64,000 bases of DNA from Hutsoniella sourekii ATCC 700629 (GCF_000518205.1 NZ_JADD01000004.1:1-64000); one strand, 5' to 3'. Counted from the first letter of the stretch, positions 50,570 to 60,590 are shown. Notes: a model not told the origin generated them from the letters alone. Program-made: numbers and translations.

Positions 50570-53431
50570 TCATTGATTTAAATAGTTATATAATCTTAAG
50601 TTAACCGGAGTTTCTAATTTTAATTCGAGTTCAACCACTTTCTGATGCTTGCCTTCTCTGGTTTCCTTCTCAATCTCCTGAAAACTTCCATCAATCGATC
50701 GGCATTCTCCTAAATAATAAAAATCTGCCCCATCATCATCAGATTTTTTGATAAAGAGGTGAATTCGCCAATTTTGATGGTCTTTAAGTAGAGCAATTTC
50801 AGGGGACTGCATTGTTCTGGGAGAGCGTGTAAACCAAATCAAATGATCCAAATCCCTGAACCGGTCTTCGTAAGCCATTAAGGCTCCTTGAAAATCCTCG
50901 CCTTTGTTTAAGGTGACGAATATCGCAAACTCACCGTCGGAATAAGTATAACCTCCAATATTTTGCGCTACCACCTGCTCCTGCCAACCTAGGAAACGAA
51001 TGGCTTCCTTACGACTATACTTTTTATTTAGGGTTAGTCGTTGGCTTGTATCATATTCCCTAGCCATCATTTGAGCACAGGCCAGTAAGTCAATCATTAG
51101 ATCATAAAAATAGGAATCTGCCAAAGCAAGCCTGAAACTATCGGTTAGTTCATAGACACCACCCATTTCATGCAAAAGTTGGACTTCTTGATAATTCTTA
51201 GCGTCACTGCCCTTGTAAAAGCGCAAGTCCAAACTATTGATAACTGATTGAATGGTCCTCTCATCGTGGGGTAACTGATGGGATTGGAAGAGTCTAATCA
51301 TCTCTTCTCTGGAAACTTGTGTTTGATGGTGAATTAATAGATCCAATAGCAAGAGCTCATGGACTCTCTTACCCGGCAGTAGCTCCCGAGTCATAAATTT
51401 TAATATTTCATCAGCTGTAGCTGAAATAATACTTTTATTGTCCTCCATATTCACCAGGAAGCCAAAGTAAGTATTAAATTTATTAGCTATCAATAACGGA
51501 TCAACAGTTTTACTTTGATAACAATCAGCAAGGCCTGGCACCCGATTTAATCGATACTTGAGATCTTGATATTGTTTTTCTAAGACTTTCTTGTTATCGA
51601 GAGGAGCCTGATCAATCGCTTTAAAGATTTTTTCCTTGGCGATCTCTTCGAAATTAATTGAAGATAAGCCTTGAACATAGTGGGTATCAAAGACATCTCT
51701 TCTTAACTGGTCTCGGTTACTTCCTACATCACCAGTTAAGGCCATCGGTATCATATAATTATTTTTATAGTTACCAATAAAGTCAATGATAGTCACAAAT
51801 TCTTTACTATGATGTTTTCTTAAGCCTCTTCCCATTTGTTGAATAAATATGATGCTAGACTGAGTGTTTCTTAGCATAATGACTTGGTTGATCATCGGAA
51901 TATCAACCCCCTCATTAAAAATATCCACTGTAAAAATATAGTTTAATTCACCAGCTTCAAGCTTTTCGATGGTTTCAAGACGGTATTTTTGATCATCTTC
52001 TCCAGTCAAGGATCGTGAGGGAATCCCTCTTAAGGTAAATTCGTCAGCTAATTTGCTAGCTTCCTCTCTTCGACTGCAAAAGACTAGACCCCGAGCTTTG
52101 TTGCCAGAACAACCGTAATAATTTATTTTTTCAATCAAAAAATTAACGCGCTCATTAATGGTTAAATACTTTAAATCAGTAGTATCAGTAATAACCTCAC
52201 CATCTATTTCATAATCACTGACTCCAAAATAATGAAAAGGACTCAGCATATCTTCCCCTAAAGCTTCTTGCAGACGGATTTCATAGGCAAGGTTAAAATC
52301 AAATAGTTCATAAATATTAAAATCATCTGTCCGCTCTGGTGTAGCAGTAAGCCCTAGTAAGAATTTGGGCTGGAAATAATCAATCATCTTTAAATAAGAG
52401 CGAGCTCCCGCCTTATGAACCTCATCAATCAAGATATAATCAAAGTGATCCTTGGCAAATTTAGTGAGATAGTCATCCTTAGCTATTGTTTGTATAGTTG
52501 CCAAAAGATATTTAGCCTGATAGTCTTTATGATTTCCAGTTAGGAGACCGTAATCTGAATTTGGTCCTCCTAGAACACGTTTAAAGGATGCCATGGCTGA
52601 TCTTGCAATTTGTTCTCGATGGACAACAAATAAGACACGATTGGGTTGAGCTTGAGCAATCTCAAAGGCGGCTAAATAGGTCTTTCCCGTTCCTGTTGCA
52701 GAAACAACCAGAGCTCATTTTTCTCCGGATTCCCTCACGGCTTGAATACGCTCTAAAGCTACTTTCTGCATTTTATTAGGTGAGATATAGGTCACATTAG
52801 AGGATTTTTCTTGAATAACTTCCGCCTGTAAGATTTGTTGCATGGGAAGATAATCTTCGCGATATTTCTTGATCCATGACGAAGTCAATGGCTTAGCAAA
52901 GTCCCACTCGGATTCTAAATGTTTCTCTATTTGATAAATAATTTCTCCATGACTGAGGCTGGTTAGTTTTATGTTCCATTCGTAATTCAACTTCAAAGCG
53001 CTCATTGTTAAATTTGAGCTACCAATAATTAGAGAGTCATGGTTTCGATGATTAAATAGATACCCCTTTGCATGGAAACCTTTTTTCTCAGAAATACGAA
53101 CTTCTAAATTAGGTATTTGCATCAAGGAATCAAACATATCAGGATGGTTGAAGGATAGATAATTGGAAGTTAAGAGTCGACCGCTAACTCCCTTTCTAGC
53201 CAAGTCTGCTAGTTGAGTTTTTAATCCATTTAAACCGTCTTGAGTGATAAAAGCTACAGAAAAGAAAAAGCTCTGACTGGTTAAAGCCTCATCCTGCAGC
53301 ACCGTTAACAGATATTGCCCCTTGTCTGGTTGATTAATAATCAAGGATGGATCGTAAATTGAGCCTATTTGATGGCGATCAATAAAGGCTTTATTTAACG
53401 ATTGTTTGAGAGCTTCTACACCAAACTCCAT
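50570..53431 (-). pseudogene. PLD-DEAD-DUF3427 helicase interrupted by an in-frame TGA
   Basis: One frame of 954 codons is split by TGA at 52715-52717. The first part (238 residues from ATG 53431) is a phospholipase D-like domain with the H-K motif GFHAKGYLFNHRNHDSLIIG-S-S-N. After the stop the frame resumes at once with ALVVSATGTGKTYLAAFE (Walker A). D-E-V-H (LIDEVHKA), the helicase motif QQMGRGLRKH and a C-terminal DUF3427 domain (about 600-950) follow. Relatives have Arg before this Ala-Leu; CGA to TGA is one transition. A re-start at ATG 52594 would lack Walker A. It starts 3 bases after a MutT gene. Likely role: DNA repair or defence. Confidence 0.85.
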
Positions 53432-53433
53432 CT

Positions 53434-53826
53434 CTAAAAGTCCTCTTGAATCTGATGGACAATCGGCCAGTCAGCTGGAGCCCAATCCAATGATGCTAAT
53501 TCATCAACGGCCAACCAACGATATTGTATATGTTCAGTTAATTTAGGTTGCCCGTTCACTAACCGGCAAATAAAAGCATGCAAATGAACACGGCCAAAAT
53601 CGTAATCGTAGATGGATTCAGCAAAGGGCTCATCATCGATAGCTACTTTGATTAAGAGTTCTTCTTGAATTTCTCTAGCTAAAGCTTCTCTTGCAGATTC
53701 TTCACTTTCGATCTTACCTCCTGGGAATTCCCACTTATTTTCAAGACTTCTACCCGGTCCTCTTTGGACACAGTAAATCTTATCATTATCAACTATGATT
53801 GCTGCCGAAACTTTAATCTCTTTCAC
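53434..53826 (-). CDS. MutT/Nudix (deoxy)nucleoside triphosphate pyrophosphohydrolase
   Basis: The start is set at GTG 53826 (GGGGGTAAGACA before it), giving 130 residues, typical for MutT; an upstream ATG at 53865 lacks a site. The Nudix box is G-G-K-I-E-S-E-E-S-A-R-E-A-L-A-R-E-I-Q-E-E (Gly and Glu positions all kept). It hydrolyses damaged or odd dNTPs. Adjacency to the DUF3427 helicase, 2 bases between them, suggests a joint operon. Confidence 0.9.
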   Translation of the reverse strand: MKEIKVSAAIIVDNDKIYCVQRGPGRSLENKWEFPGGKIESEESAREALAREIQEELLIKVAIDDEPFAESIYDYDFGRVHLHAFICRLVNGQPKLTEHIQYRWLAVDELASLDWAPADWPIVHQIQEDF

Positions 53827-53910
53827 TGTCTTACCCCCTGAACTGATTTGATCTAATAGTAACAATTATGTGAATCAAGATCAATTCACAATCAGATCCA
53901 CCCATAGCAA

Positions 53911-54002
53911 AAAGCTACAAGGCCGATATTTCGCATGGTTTTCAAGAAGATCCAATACGTGAGTGGATCCTCTCCCATCAAAATGTTCGACTTTGTAGCT
54001 TT
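53911..54002 (-). terminator. Long imperfect hairpin (92 nt) after the 54026 gene
   Basis: Outer arms AAAGCTACAA / TTGTAGCTTT (53911-53920, 53993-54002) enclose further pairing (CGATATTTCGCATGG with CCATCAAAATGTTCG, and GATCCA with TGGATC). On the minus strand it ends in TTTTTG, so it can terminate the 54026 gene. It is longer than needed for that and may be a small mobile repeat or RNA. Confidence 0.55.
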
Positions 54003-54025
54003 CTGTCATCGTATTTAATAATTAG

Positions 54026-54472
54026 TCACTCATTCGGTTGAATGCGTCTGACGCGTTGGTACTCTTGGTCTAATAGATTCGCCATATGAGTCAAGCGGAT
54101 ATAAAAGTCTTCGATCACTTCTACTAGTTCTGGTGTGTCATAATCCAATCGGTAATCAAAGTAATTATCCCAATAGAGATAGATGACCGCTTGGAACAAT
54201 TCCTTACCTAGAACGTCTGACTGGTGTTCTCTGACTACATGGAGAAGTTCTTCTAATCGTTCTCTCTGAGTATAGAGATCCTTGAAGCCAGCCTTAATCT
54301 CAATATGAAGTAAGTCCAGCATATAAGTCTGAGTCTGTCTACCTGCTCTCATCTCATCTTGAATCATCCATTGGTGGTCGAGATGATTCATCAATTGATG
54401 CAAATGAATGTCCATATACTCGCAATATTGAATGGCCATATCTAAAGCCATCTGGTAATCATACTTGGCCAT
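54026..54472 (-). CDS. Hypothetical helical cytoplasmic protein
   Basis: A 148-residue soluble, strongly helical protein rich in Tyr, His, Leu and acidic residues, without membrane segment or known motif. YLYWDNYFDYRLDYDTPELV sits in the middle. It stands alone between a long hairpin and guaC, with AGTAAGGAGC before the ATG, so expression is plausible. The family is not recognised. Confidence 0.6.
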   Translation of the reverse strand: MAKYDYQMALDMAIQYCEYMDIHLHQLMNHLDHQWMIQDEMRAGRQTQTYMLDLLHIEIKAGFKDLYTQRERLEELLHVVREHQSDVLGKELFQAVIYLYWDNYFDYRLDYDTPELVEVIEDFYIRLTHMANLLDQEYQRVRRIQPNE

Positions 54473-54589
54473 CTACAAGCTCCTTACTTATTAGAATAGA
54501 ATTAGATTCTATTAATAGAATACCTTCTAGCAAGGGAAATGTCGAGTGAATTATTGTAAAGATTGTGTAAAGATCAGACAATGTACGGA

Positions 54590-55564
54590 TTAATCTCCGT
54601 TATAGATGGTTGGGATAATCTTGTAGTCAACGGTTCGAATGGCTTCAAGGTCACGTCCACCCGCGTAAGAGATGGAACTTTGTAAGTCTTCTTCCATTTC
54701 CTTGAGGGTATCGAAGATGGATCCGCGACTTTCGATCAAGATTCGCTTACCTTCGACGTTCTTGTATTCACCTTTTTGGAATTGAGAAGCTGATCCAAAG
54801 TATTCTTGATAGACCACACCATCTTCTTCCACAGTCGCTCCAGGTGATTCCTGGTGAGCTGCTAGAAGTGAACCAATCATGACCATATCAGCACCAAACC
54901 GGTAGCTCTTAGCAATATCTCCATGAGTGCGAATACCCCCATCAGCAATAATAGGTTTACGAGCTGTCTTATGACACAAGCGAACAGCTTGTAGCTGCCA
55001 ACCGGCTGTACCAAAGCCTGTCTTAACCTTAGTAATACATACTCGACCGGGTCCAACCCCAACCTTAGTTGCATCCGCCCCTGCATTCTCCAAGTCACGG
55101 ACCGCTTCAGGAGTTGCGATATTACCAGCAATTAAGAAGGTATCTGGCAGTGCTTGCTTGATATACTTGATCATCTCGATCACTTGGTTGGAATGACCGT
55201 GTGCTACATCAATAGTAATGTACTCGCACTTCAAGCCACTAGCCTTTAATTCATCGACAAAGTCATATTCTTCTTCCTTGATTCCCACACTAATCGAAGC
55301 ATAGAGACCTTTATCAAGCATGTGCTTGACGAAGTCTAGACGCTTTTCCGGTTGGAAGCGGTGCATGATATAAAAGTAACCCTCGCTTGCTAACTTCTCA
55401 GCAAGTTCTTCATTCAAGACGGTCTGCATGTTGGCAGGTACCACTGGAATCTTGAAGGTACGGGGACCGAACTTAATTTCTGTATTACACTCACTCCGAC
55501 TCTTAACAATACACTTATTGGGAATGAGTTGCACCTGTTCATAATCAAAACTTGTTTCTAACAT
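54590..55564 (-). CDS. guaC: GMP reductase
   Basis: A 324-residue IMPDH-fold enzyme without CBS domains, deaminating GMP to IMP with NADPH. Signature regions: [65 protein letters not shown], the catalytic Cys loop [11 protein letters not shown] and [20 protein letters not shown]. The length is right for the bacterial GuaC type found in Firmicutes. It follows a purine permease (74-base gap), so salvage and interconversion are linked. Confidence 0.95.
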   Translation of the reverse strand: MLETSFDYEQVQLIPNKCIVKSRSECNTEIKFGPRTFKIPVVPANMQTVLNEELAEKLASEGYFYIMHRFQPEKRLDFVKHMLDKGLYASISVGIKEEEYDFVDELKASGLKCEYITIDVAHGHSNQVIEMIKYIKQALPDTFLIAGNIATPEAVRDLENAGADATKVGVGPGRVCITKVKTGFGTAGWQLQAVRLCHKTARKPIIADGGIRTHGDIAKSYRFGADMVMIGSLLAAHQESPGATVEEDGVVYQEYFGSASQFQKGEYKNVEGKRILIESRGSIFDTLKEMEEDLQSSISYAGGRDLEAIRTVDYKIIPTIYNGD

Positions 55565-55638
55565 GACGAATTCTCCTTTAGTTTATCTTTTTGCATAGTC
55601 AAAGGGCACAATTTTCATGTACCCTTTGTCAAATATAA

Positions 55639-56970
55639 TTAGTGAGCAAAATCTTGCTCGGGTGTTTCCTTTAGAATAATATTTAAGATTAAAGCTACAA
55701 TAGTTCCAGCTGAGATTCCTGATGAGAATAAACCAGCCAGGAAGCTTGGTAATTGGGCGGTAATCTCTGGTCGGAAGGCAACACCTAGACCAATACCAAT
55801 CGATGCAGCTGTAATAATTAAGTTACGCGTATCGAAGTGAATCTCACTAAGTGACTGAATACCAGAAGCAGCAACCGTTCCAAACATTAGGATCCCTGCC
55901 CCACCCAGTACAGGAAGTGGCATTACAGAGATAATGGTTGCTAGTTTAGGACTCAAACTAAGTGCAATCATAATTGCTCCAGCATAGACAGCCACTTGTC
56001 TTGAAGCGTTTCGAGTAAGGGGAATCAAGCCCGCATTTTGCGAGAAGGTAGCTGCTGGGCCGGATCCGAATAGAGGCGCAATCATTGACCCCACACCATC
56101 CGCACGGACACCCGCAGCAATATCTTCGTCACTAACTTCTTCTTGAGTGACTTGGCTTAGAGTTTGGACAACCCCAACGGTCTCGATGACCGTCACTAGG
56201 TAACCCGATAGGAATGGTAAGGCATAGCGCCAATCAAAGTCAATCCCAATTCGGTTGAAGCTTGGGGCAGCTAACCATGGCGCCCGGGCTATCTGACCCA
56301 AGTCAACCAAGCCCATTGGAATACAGACTAAGTAGCCAATCCCCATACCAATCAAGATCGCATAACTTGAGATGTGACCCGGTGCATAATGGTTAATTAA
56401 GACCACTAAGATCAGAACTGCTACCGAGATTAAGAGGTTCAAGGGAGCACCGTAATCGGCAGATCCTGCCCCACCGGCAGCCCAATCCATGGCTGCTGAC
56501 ATCAAGGTCGCACCCATCAAGGTAATCACCGAACCCGTAACAACGGGTGGAAAGAACTTCATCAGTGGTTTGATGAAGTAGCTCATGACAACTTCCAACA
56601 AGGAGGCCAACATGGTTCCACCGAAATAGGCCGGTAAACCGCCTAAGGCAATAACACTATAGGCAGGTCCAATAAAGGCAAAGTCTGTCCCCATAATGGT
56701 CGGAAGCCCTACCCCCACTCTGAACCATTTAGGTCCGATACCCACAGATTGGATAATTGAGACCAGTCCTGAGACAAAGAGTGCTGCTGAGATTAGATAG
56801 GCTGTTTCTTGAACATCAGACCCTGCCATTCCAGCAATGATAATTGGGACAGCGACCAAGCCACCAAAGGCTGTGATCACATTTTGTAATCCAAGTAACA
56901 AGGATTCGCCGACCTTTGGCCGATCCTCGACATGATATCTAAGTTGTATACCTGTTTGTTTTGCTTCCAT
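55639..56970 (-). CDS. NCS2-family purine (xanthine/uric acid type) permease
   Basis: A 443-residue membrane protein with about 14 helices. Family landmarks are LLLGLQNVITAFGGLVAVPI, the QNAG motif (ATFSQNAGLIPLTRNASRQV), the FLSGYLVTVIETVGVVQTLS region with the conserved Glu and the GAGILMFGTVAASGIQSLSE segment. These fit the xanthine/urate branch (PbuX/UacT-like) more than uracil carriers. It is placed upstream of guaC; a purine box-like dyad lies about 100 bases before the start. Confidence 0.88.
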   Translation of the reverse strand: MEAKQTGIQLRYHVEDRPKVGESLLLGLQNVITAFGGLVAVPIIIAGMAGSDVQETAYLISAALFVSGLVSIIQSVGIGPKWFRVGVGLPTIMGTDFAFIGPAYSVIALGGLPAYFGGTMLASLLEVVMSYFIKPLMKFFPPVVTGSVITLMGATLMSAAMDWAAGGAGSADYGAPLNLLISVAVLILVVLINHYAPGHISSYAILIGMGIGYLVCIPMGLVDLGQIARAPWLAAPSFNRIGIDFDWRYALPFLSGYLVTVIETVGVVQTLSQVTQEEVSDEDIAAGVRADGVGSMIAPLFGSGPAATFSQNAGLIPLTRNASRQVAVYAGAIMIALSLSPKLATIISVMPLPVLGGAGILMFGTVAASGIQSLSEIHFDTRNLIITAASIGIGLGVAFRPEITAQLPSFLAGLFSSGISAGTIVALILNIILKETPEQDFAH

Positions 56971-57068
56971 AAGTCCCCCTTTAGACGATAACTTTCTGCA
57001 ACAAAATCTAGTATAAGCAACCTATTTTTATTTGCAACCAATTAAATGAACTTTAGTGATTTTAATCT

Positions 57069-57083
57069 GGCGAATGTTCGTCT
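57069..57083 (-). promoter_or_regulatory. PurBox-like dyad upstream of the purine permease
   Basis: The minus strand reads AAAGACGAACATTCG, matching PurBox (A-W-W-W-C-C-G-A-A-C-W-W-T) at 11 of 13 positions and forming the dyad CGAACATTCG (57071-57080). It is 101-110 bases before the permease start. No purine riboswitch fold was seen. Confidence 0.45.
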
Positions 57084-57221
57084 TTTTACTGCTGAGATTA
57101 TAAAACCTCTTGTATCAAGGTTTTTGCGCCTATCAAGCAGGATTCTTGAATGGCTGTTAGATTGGACCTATAATAAGTTTACACATTAAATTTTAATGAT
57201 GATTATTAAAGGAGGAATCTC

Positions 57222-57650
57222 ATGTCACTTAGAGACAAATTAATTGGAACTTGGCGCCTCGTTTCCTATCAGACGGAAGAAGATGGCCAGATCGTCTATC
57301 CTTTCGGAGAAGATGCGACGGGTTTCATCATGTATAACCCAGACGGTTACATGTCAGCCCAATTGCAAAAGCAAGGCAGACCAGCCTATGAATCCGGTGA
57401 TATCCACACAGGAAGTCAAGAAGAGATGGCTGCAGCTGCTCACGGTTACTTAGCCTATAGTGGACGCTTTGAAGTGGATGAAGCTAAGAATCAAGTCACC
57501 CACTACATGGATGTCAGCATGAACCCGACATGGCAAGGACAGAGCCAGCCGCGCATCGGGCAGATTGATGGGGATATCCTATCCATCTACAATGGGCTCA
57601 AACCCGAAGATCAACTCAAGTGGCAACGAGTCGAACCCTACCAAGGATAA
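57222..57650 (+). CDS. Lipocalin-like domain protein
   Basis: A 142-residue protein with the family opening LIGTWRLVSYQTEEDGQIVY and PFGEDATGFIMYNPDGYMSA, then AYSGRFEVD, VTHYMDVSMNPTW and a closing strand, as in the Lipocalin_5 family of small binding proteins. The ligand is unknown. AAGGAGG precedes the ATG. It is followed by an SDR gene after 10 bases, so the two form an operon; a small-molecule binding or modifying role is likely. Confidence 0.85.
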   Translation: MSLRDKLIGTWRLVSYQTEEDGQIVYPFGEDATGFIMYNPDGYMSAQLQKQGRPAYESGDIHTGSQEEMAAAAHGYLAYSGRFEVDEAKNQVTHYMDVSMNPTWQGQSQPRIGQIDGDILSIYNGLKPEDQLKWQRVEPYQG

Positions 57651-57660
57651 GGAGGATATA

Positions 57661-58419
57661 ATGGCAAATACAAATCGTGTCGTCGTAGTAACAGGTGGTG
57701 GCTCAGGAATTGGTCTAGCTATCGCTCAAGCCTTTGCTGAGAATGGTGATAAGGTAGCCATTCTAGGCCGGACCCAAGAAAAATTAGACCAAGCCAGTGA
57801 AACCCATGATAATATTTATGGCTTCGCTTGTGATATACAAGTCGAATCCAGTGTCCAAGAGACCCTAGAAGCCATCCACGATCAATTAGGAACCGTTGAT
57901 GTACTCGTTAATAATGCGGGGCTTCAACGAATTCATTCAGTGGAAGATTTCCCACTTGAAGATTGGGACCAAGTCATTGGCACTATCTTGACTGGAACCT
58001 TCCTGATGACTAAGTATTGTCTACCAGACATGCAAGCTGCGGAATGGGGCCGAGTGATCACCATTTCATCCGGCCATGGTCGCCGTCCTGACAAATATAA
58101 GTCTGCTTATGTCGCCAGCAAATATGGTCAGATTGGCTTTACAGCTACCGTAGCCATGGAGAATGCTCAAAAGGGTATCACCGCCAACTGCATTCTTCCA
58201 GGAGCAACTAATACTGACCTTATCCAAAACCAACTTGGCGATCTTGCCGATAAGGACGGAACATCCAAACAAGAAGCTCTTGAAACGCATATCTTAGGAG
58301 CTCAATGGATGAAGCAACTCATCGAGCCTGAAGAAATTGGTGCCTTAGCCGTCTTCCTAGCTTCCGATGGGGCAGCTAAGATCACTGGTGAATCCATCGG
58401 TATTACTGGAGGCGAATAA
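57661..58419 (+). CDS. Short-chain dehydrogenase/reductase (3-hydroxybutyrate dehydrogenase-like)
   Basis: ATG 57661 has AAGGAGG 6 bases upstream; a longer frame overlaps the lipocalin gene and is rejected. The 252-residue enzyme has the NAD(P) motif VVVTGGGSGIGLAIAQAFAE, NNAG, the catalytic Ser (ITISSGHGRRP), Tyr-x3-Lys (YVASKYG) and the C-terminal GESIGITGG. The overall pattern recalls 3-hydroxybutyrate dehydrogenases, but the substrate is not fixed by sequence. Confidence 0.88.
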   Translation: MANTNRVVVVTGGGSGIGLAIAQAFAENGDKVAILGRTQEKLDQASETHDNIYGFACDIQVESSVQETLEAIHDQLGTVDVLVNNAGLQRIHSVEDFPLEDWDQVIGTILTGTFLMTKYCLPDMQAAEWGRVITISSGHGRRPDKYKSAYVASKYGQIGFTATVAMENAQKGITANCILPGATNTDLIQNQLGDLADKDGTSKQEALETHILGAQWMKQLIEPEEIGALAVFLASDGAAKITGESIGITGGE

Positions 58420-58442
58420 GCAAGTCAGCTGTAATTAACAAG

Positions 58443-58487
58443 GGAATCCCTAACAATTCTTTATTTGATTGTTAGGGGTTCTTTTTT
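58443..58487. terminator. Terminator between the SDR and DUF441 genes
   Basis: The 13-bp stem AATCCCTAACAAT / ATTGTTAGGGGTT (58445-58457 with 58468-58480) is followed by CTTTTTT on the plus strand. Confidence 0.85.
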
Positions 58488-58950
58488 ATTGAGGGAGTAG
58501 AAAGTGGACTCCCTGCATCAAGACATAGGTAATTCCAGCAGCAATAATGGGACCAGCAGCAATTCCTTTAAAGAAGACAACTCCAATAATCGTTCCTAAG
58601 GTCAAGGCGATGGTCACCATGGGACTCTCATTGATTAAAGAGACTCCCCTAGCCGAAAGAATAGCAACCAGTATGCCACAGAGGATCCCCAACCATCCCA
58701 AGGGTGATTTGAAGGCATCTACTAAGTCTTTCCACCCTATTTGACCAGTTGCGATTGGAATCAGAATACTAATGGTAATGATGGTCACCCCGAATGAGAT
58801 TCCTTTTTTGTTGAGATAAGGCATGATTACTTGCCCTTGGGGAATTGCTAATAATAGCATCACGAAGCCGGTGGCAATCATTAAGCTTGTATTGTGAGCT
58901 ACAAAACCAATACCAAAGATAGCTGCAAGTAATAACCAGCGTTCAATCAT
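58486..58950 (-). CDS. DUF441 membrane protein
   Basis: A 154-residue protein with four or five helices: FGIGFVAHNTSLMIATGFVM, PYLNKKGISFGVTIITISIL, PIATGQIGW and GWLGILCGILVAILSARGVS. These are the DUF441 landmarks. The function is unknown. GGAGGAG lies before the ATG. Single gene. Confidence 0.88.
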   Translation of the reverse strand: MIERWLLLAAIFGIGFVAHNTSLMIATGFVMLLLAIPQGQVIMPYLNKKGISFGVTIITISILIPIATGQIGWKDLVDAFKSPLGWLGILCGILVAILSARGVSLINESPMVTIALTLGTIIGVVFFKGIAAGPIIAAGITYVLMQGVHFLLPQ

Positions 58951-59144
58951 CCGTCTCTCCTCCTTTCTAACTGCGGTCTATTTTACCATAAAATCAGCTC
59001 TTTATTGAAAGTTTTCAAAAATTATGAGATTCAGCTAAAAATTAAAAGGATAGTCTAATGATTTAATGATAATCCTTTCAGTTGAGCCTTTATAAGGAGC
59101 TAAAGTAGTATAATCGAACAGACGCACAAAGGAGGCGGAACTTT
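58951..59144 (+). promoter_or_regulatory. Upstream region of brnQ with weak CodY-like site
   Basis: At about 59010-59024 the string AAGTTTTCAAAAATT has 11 of 15 matches to the CodY box. TATAAT occurs at 59109-59114. No T-box leader was found. CodY control would suit a branched-chain amino acid carrier, but the match is too weak to be sure. Confidence 0.3.
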
Positions 59145-60479
59145 ATGAATGAAAAATTAAGTTTCCAACAACGGCTCGTGACAGCCCTGATGCTGTTTGG
59201 CTTATTTTTTGGAGCGGGTAATATTATTTTTCCGGTCTTTCTAGGACAGAATGCCGCTAGCCAAGTAGGACCTGCAGTTCTAGGCTTTAATATCACAGCG
59301 GTGGGACTTCCCTTATTAGCCATTGTCGCTATGGGACGAAGCGGAGCTGGAACCGCCATGGAGCTGGCCGGTCGAGCGGGACGGGGCTTTGCTTACTTTT
59401 TTACAGTGGCCTTGTATTTAACCATTGGTCCCCTATTTGCTACTCCTAGATTAGCTACGGTCTCCTATGAGGTAGGCTTGGCAGGACTCTTACCAGCTGA
59501 AGTGAACCCAAATCTTGCGCTTTTTATCTATAGTTTGCTTTTCTTTGCGGGGGTTTTGACTTTATCCTTGAAGCCATCCAAGATCATGGACTGGGTGGGT
59601 AAATATTTGACGCCCACCTTCCTATTCTTATTAGCCATTATCTTGATCCGTAGTTGGTTGGACCCTCAATCTGGGCATTTCTTTCCAGTGGGTTCTTATC
59701 AACACAACGCCTTTACTACTGGTCTCCTTGAAGGCTACAATACTATGGACAGCCTAGCTGGCTTAGCCTTTGGTGTGATTGTTATCCAAACCATTCGAAG
59801 TTTTGGTATCCAAGAGCAAAATAAGATCGCCCGTGAAGTGCTCTACAGTGGGTCAATGACTTTGATCTTGATGGCCTTGATCTATTTATTTCTTGCCCTA
59901 ACTGGGAGTCATAGCTTGAACTATCTACCGGTAGCTAGCAATGGAGGCCGAGCCCTTTCTCAGATTACCCAGTACTATTTCCAAACACCCGGTCAAATTC
60001 TACTGACCTTGATGATGGTTATAGCTTGCTTGAAGACTGCGGTTGGCCTAGTTGTTGCCTTATCTGAGACCTTCAGCCAACTTCCTTTAGGAATTTCGCA
60101 GAAGAATTGGGCCATTATCGCCTCTGCCCTTTCGCTACTTATTGCTAATATTGGCCTAGAAGCCATTATCCAGCTTTCGCTACCAGTCTTAATGTTCTTA
60201 TATCCCTTGGCGATTGTTCTGGTGTTTTTGACCTTTCTACCTGCCTCCCTTCAAGGCCAGTCACTCTATCAAATCTGTCTGGCTGTTACTGGTTTGGCTG
60301 CCTTCATTGATGCAGTGGCTGCTAGTCCGACCCTTATTCAAGGTCAGACCTGGGCGCAAGCCTTAATCGCTTGGGGAGAAAGTTGGCTCCCCTTTTTCCA
60401 ACAAGGGTTTGGTTGGCTACTTCCAGCTATCTTTGGCCTAGTCTTGGGTGTTGCCTATCAAAGCTTTCACCAAGCTTAA
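59145..60479 (+). CDS. brnQ: Branched-chain amino acid:cation symporter
   Basis: A 444-residue membrane protein with about 12 helices: LFGLFFGAGNIIFPVFLGQN, LYLTIGPLFATPRLATVSYE, GYNTMDSLAGLAFGVIVIQT and CLKTAVGLVVALSETFSQLP are LivCS/BrnQ hallmarks. It imports Leu, Ile and Val with Na+ or H+. AAAGGAGGCGGAACTTT precedes the ATG. Single gene, ending at a GC-rich hairpin. Confidence 0.94.
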   Translation: MNEKLSFQQRLVTALMLFGLFFGAGNIIFPVFLGQNAASQVGPAVLGFNITAVGLPLLAIVAMGRSGAGTAMELAGRAGRGFAYFFTVALYLTIGPLFATPRLATVSYEVGLAGLLPAEVNPNLALFIYSLLFFAGVLTLSLKPSKIMDWVGKYLTPTFLFLLAIILIRSWLDPQSGHFFPVGSYQHNAFTTGLLEGYNTMDSLAGLAFGVIVIQTIRSFGIQEQNKIAREVLYSGSMTLILMALIYLFLALTGSHSLNYLPVASNGGRALSQITQYYFQTPGQILLTLMMVIACLKTAVGLVVALSETFSQLPLGISQKNWAIIASALSLLIANIGLEAIIQLSLPVLMFLYPLAIVLVFLTFLPASLQGQSLYQICLAVTGLAAFIDAVAASPTLIQGQTWAQALIAWGESWLPFFQQGFGWLLPAIFGLVLGVAYQSFHQA

Positions 60480-60497
60480 GTTAATCGATCAATCCTT

Positions 60498-60540
60498 CTC
60501 CCTGCTGAGTCCCAGTGACAGCTAGCGGGGAGATTTTTGT
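60498..60540 (+). terminator. Terminator of brnQ
   Basis: Arms TCTCCCTGCT and AGC(TA)GCGGGGAGA pair imperfectly and are followed by TTTTTG. Confidence 0.7.
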
Positions 60541-60561
60541 TTGGGGGAATCTGTCGGGTGT

Positions 60562-60590
60562 TTGACAGCGTTTACCAAGAGAATTATACT
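60562..60590 (+). promoter_or_regulatory. Near-consensus promoter with overlapping cre-like site
   Basis: TTGACA (60562-60567), 17 bases and TATACT (60585-60590) form a strong SigA promoter. The reverse strand of 60563-60576 reads GGTAAACGCTGTCA, one mismatch from the cre consensus (T-G-N-A-A-N-C-G-N-W-N-N-C-A). CcpA repression of the flavoprotein gene in sugar excess is inferred. Confidence 0.65.

Noticed and set aside
50570..53431. TGA read as a sense codon (alternative genetic code or selenocysteine)
   Set aside because: Other genes here stop normally at TGA, and the remaining lesions are a TAA and frameshifts; relatives have Arg, not Cys, at the site.
54877..55131. 84-residue frame inside guaC
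   Set aside because: It is an alternative frame of a well-conserved enzyme gene.
56971..57221. Purine riboswitch upstream of the permease
   Set aside because: No conserved P1-P2-P3 junction sequence was recognised on the minus strand; a PurBox-like dyad is the better explanation.
58951..59144. T-box leader for brnQ
   Set aside because: No specifier loop, T-box sequence or antiterminator pair was seen in the 194-base gap.
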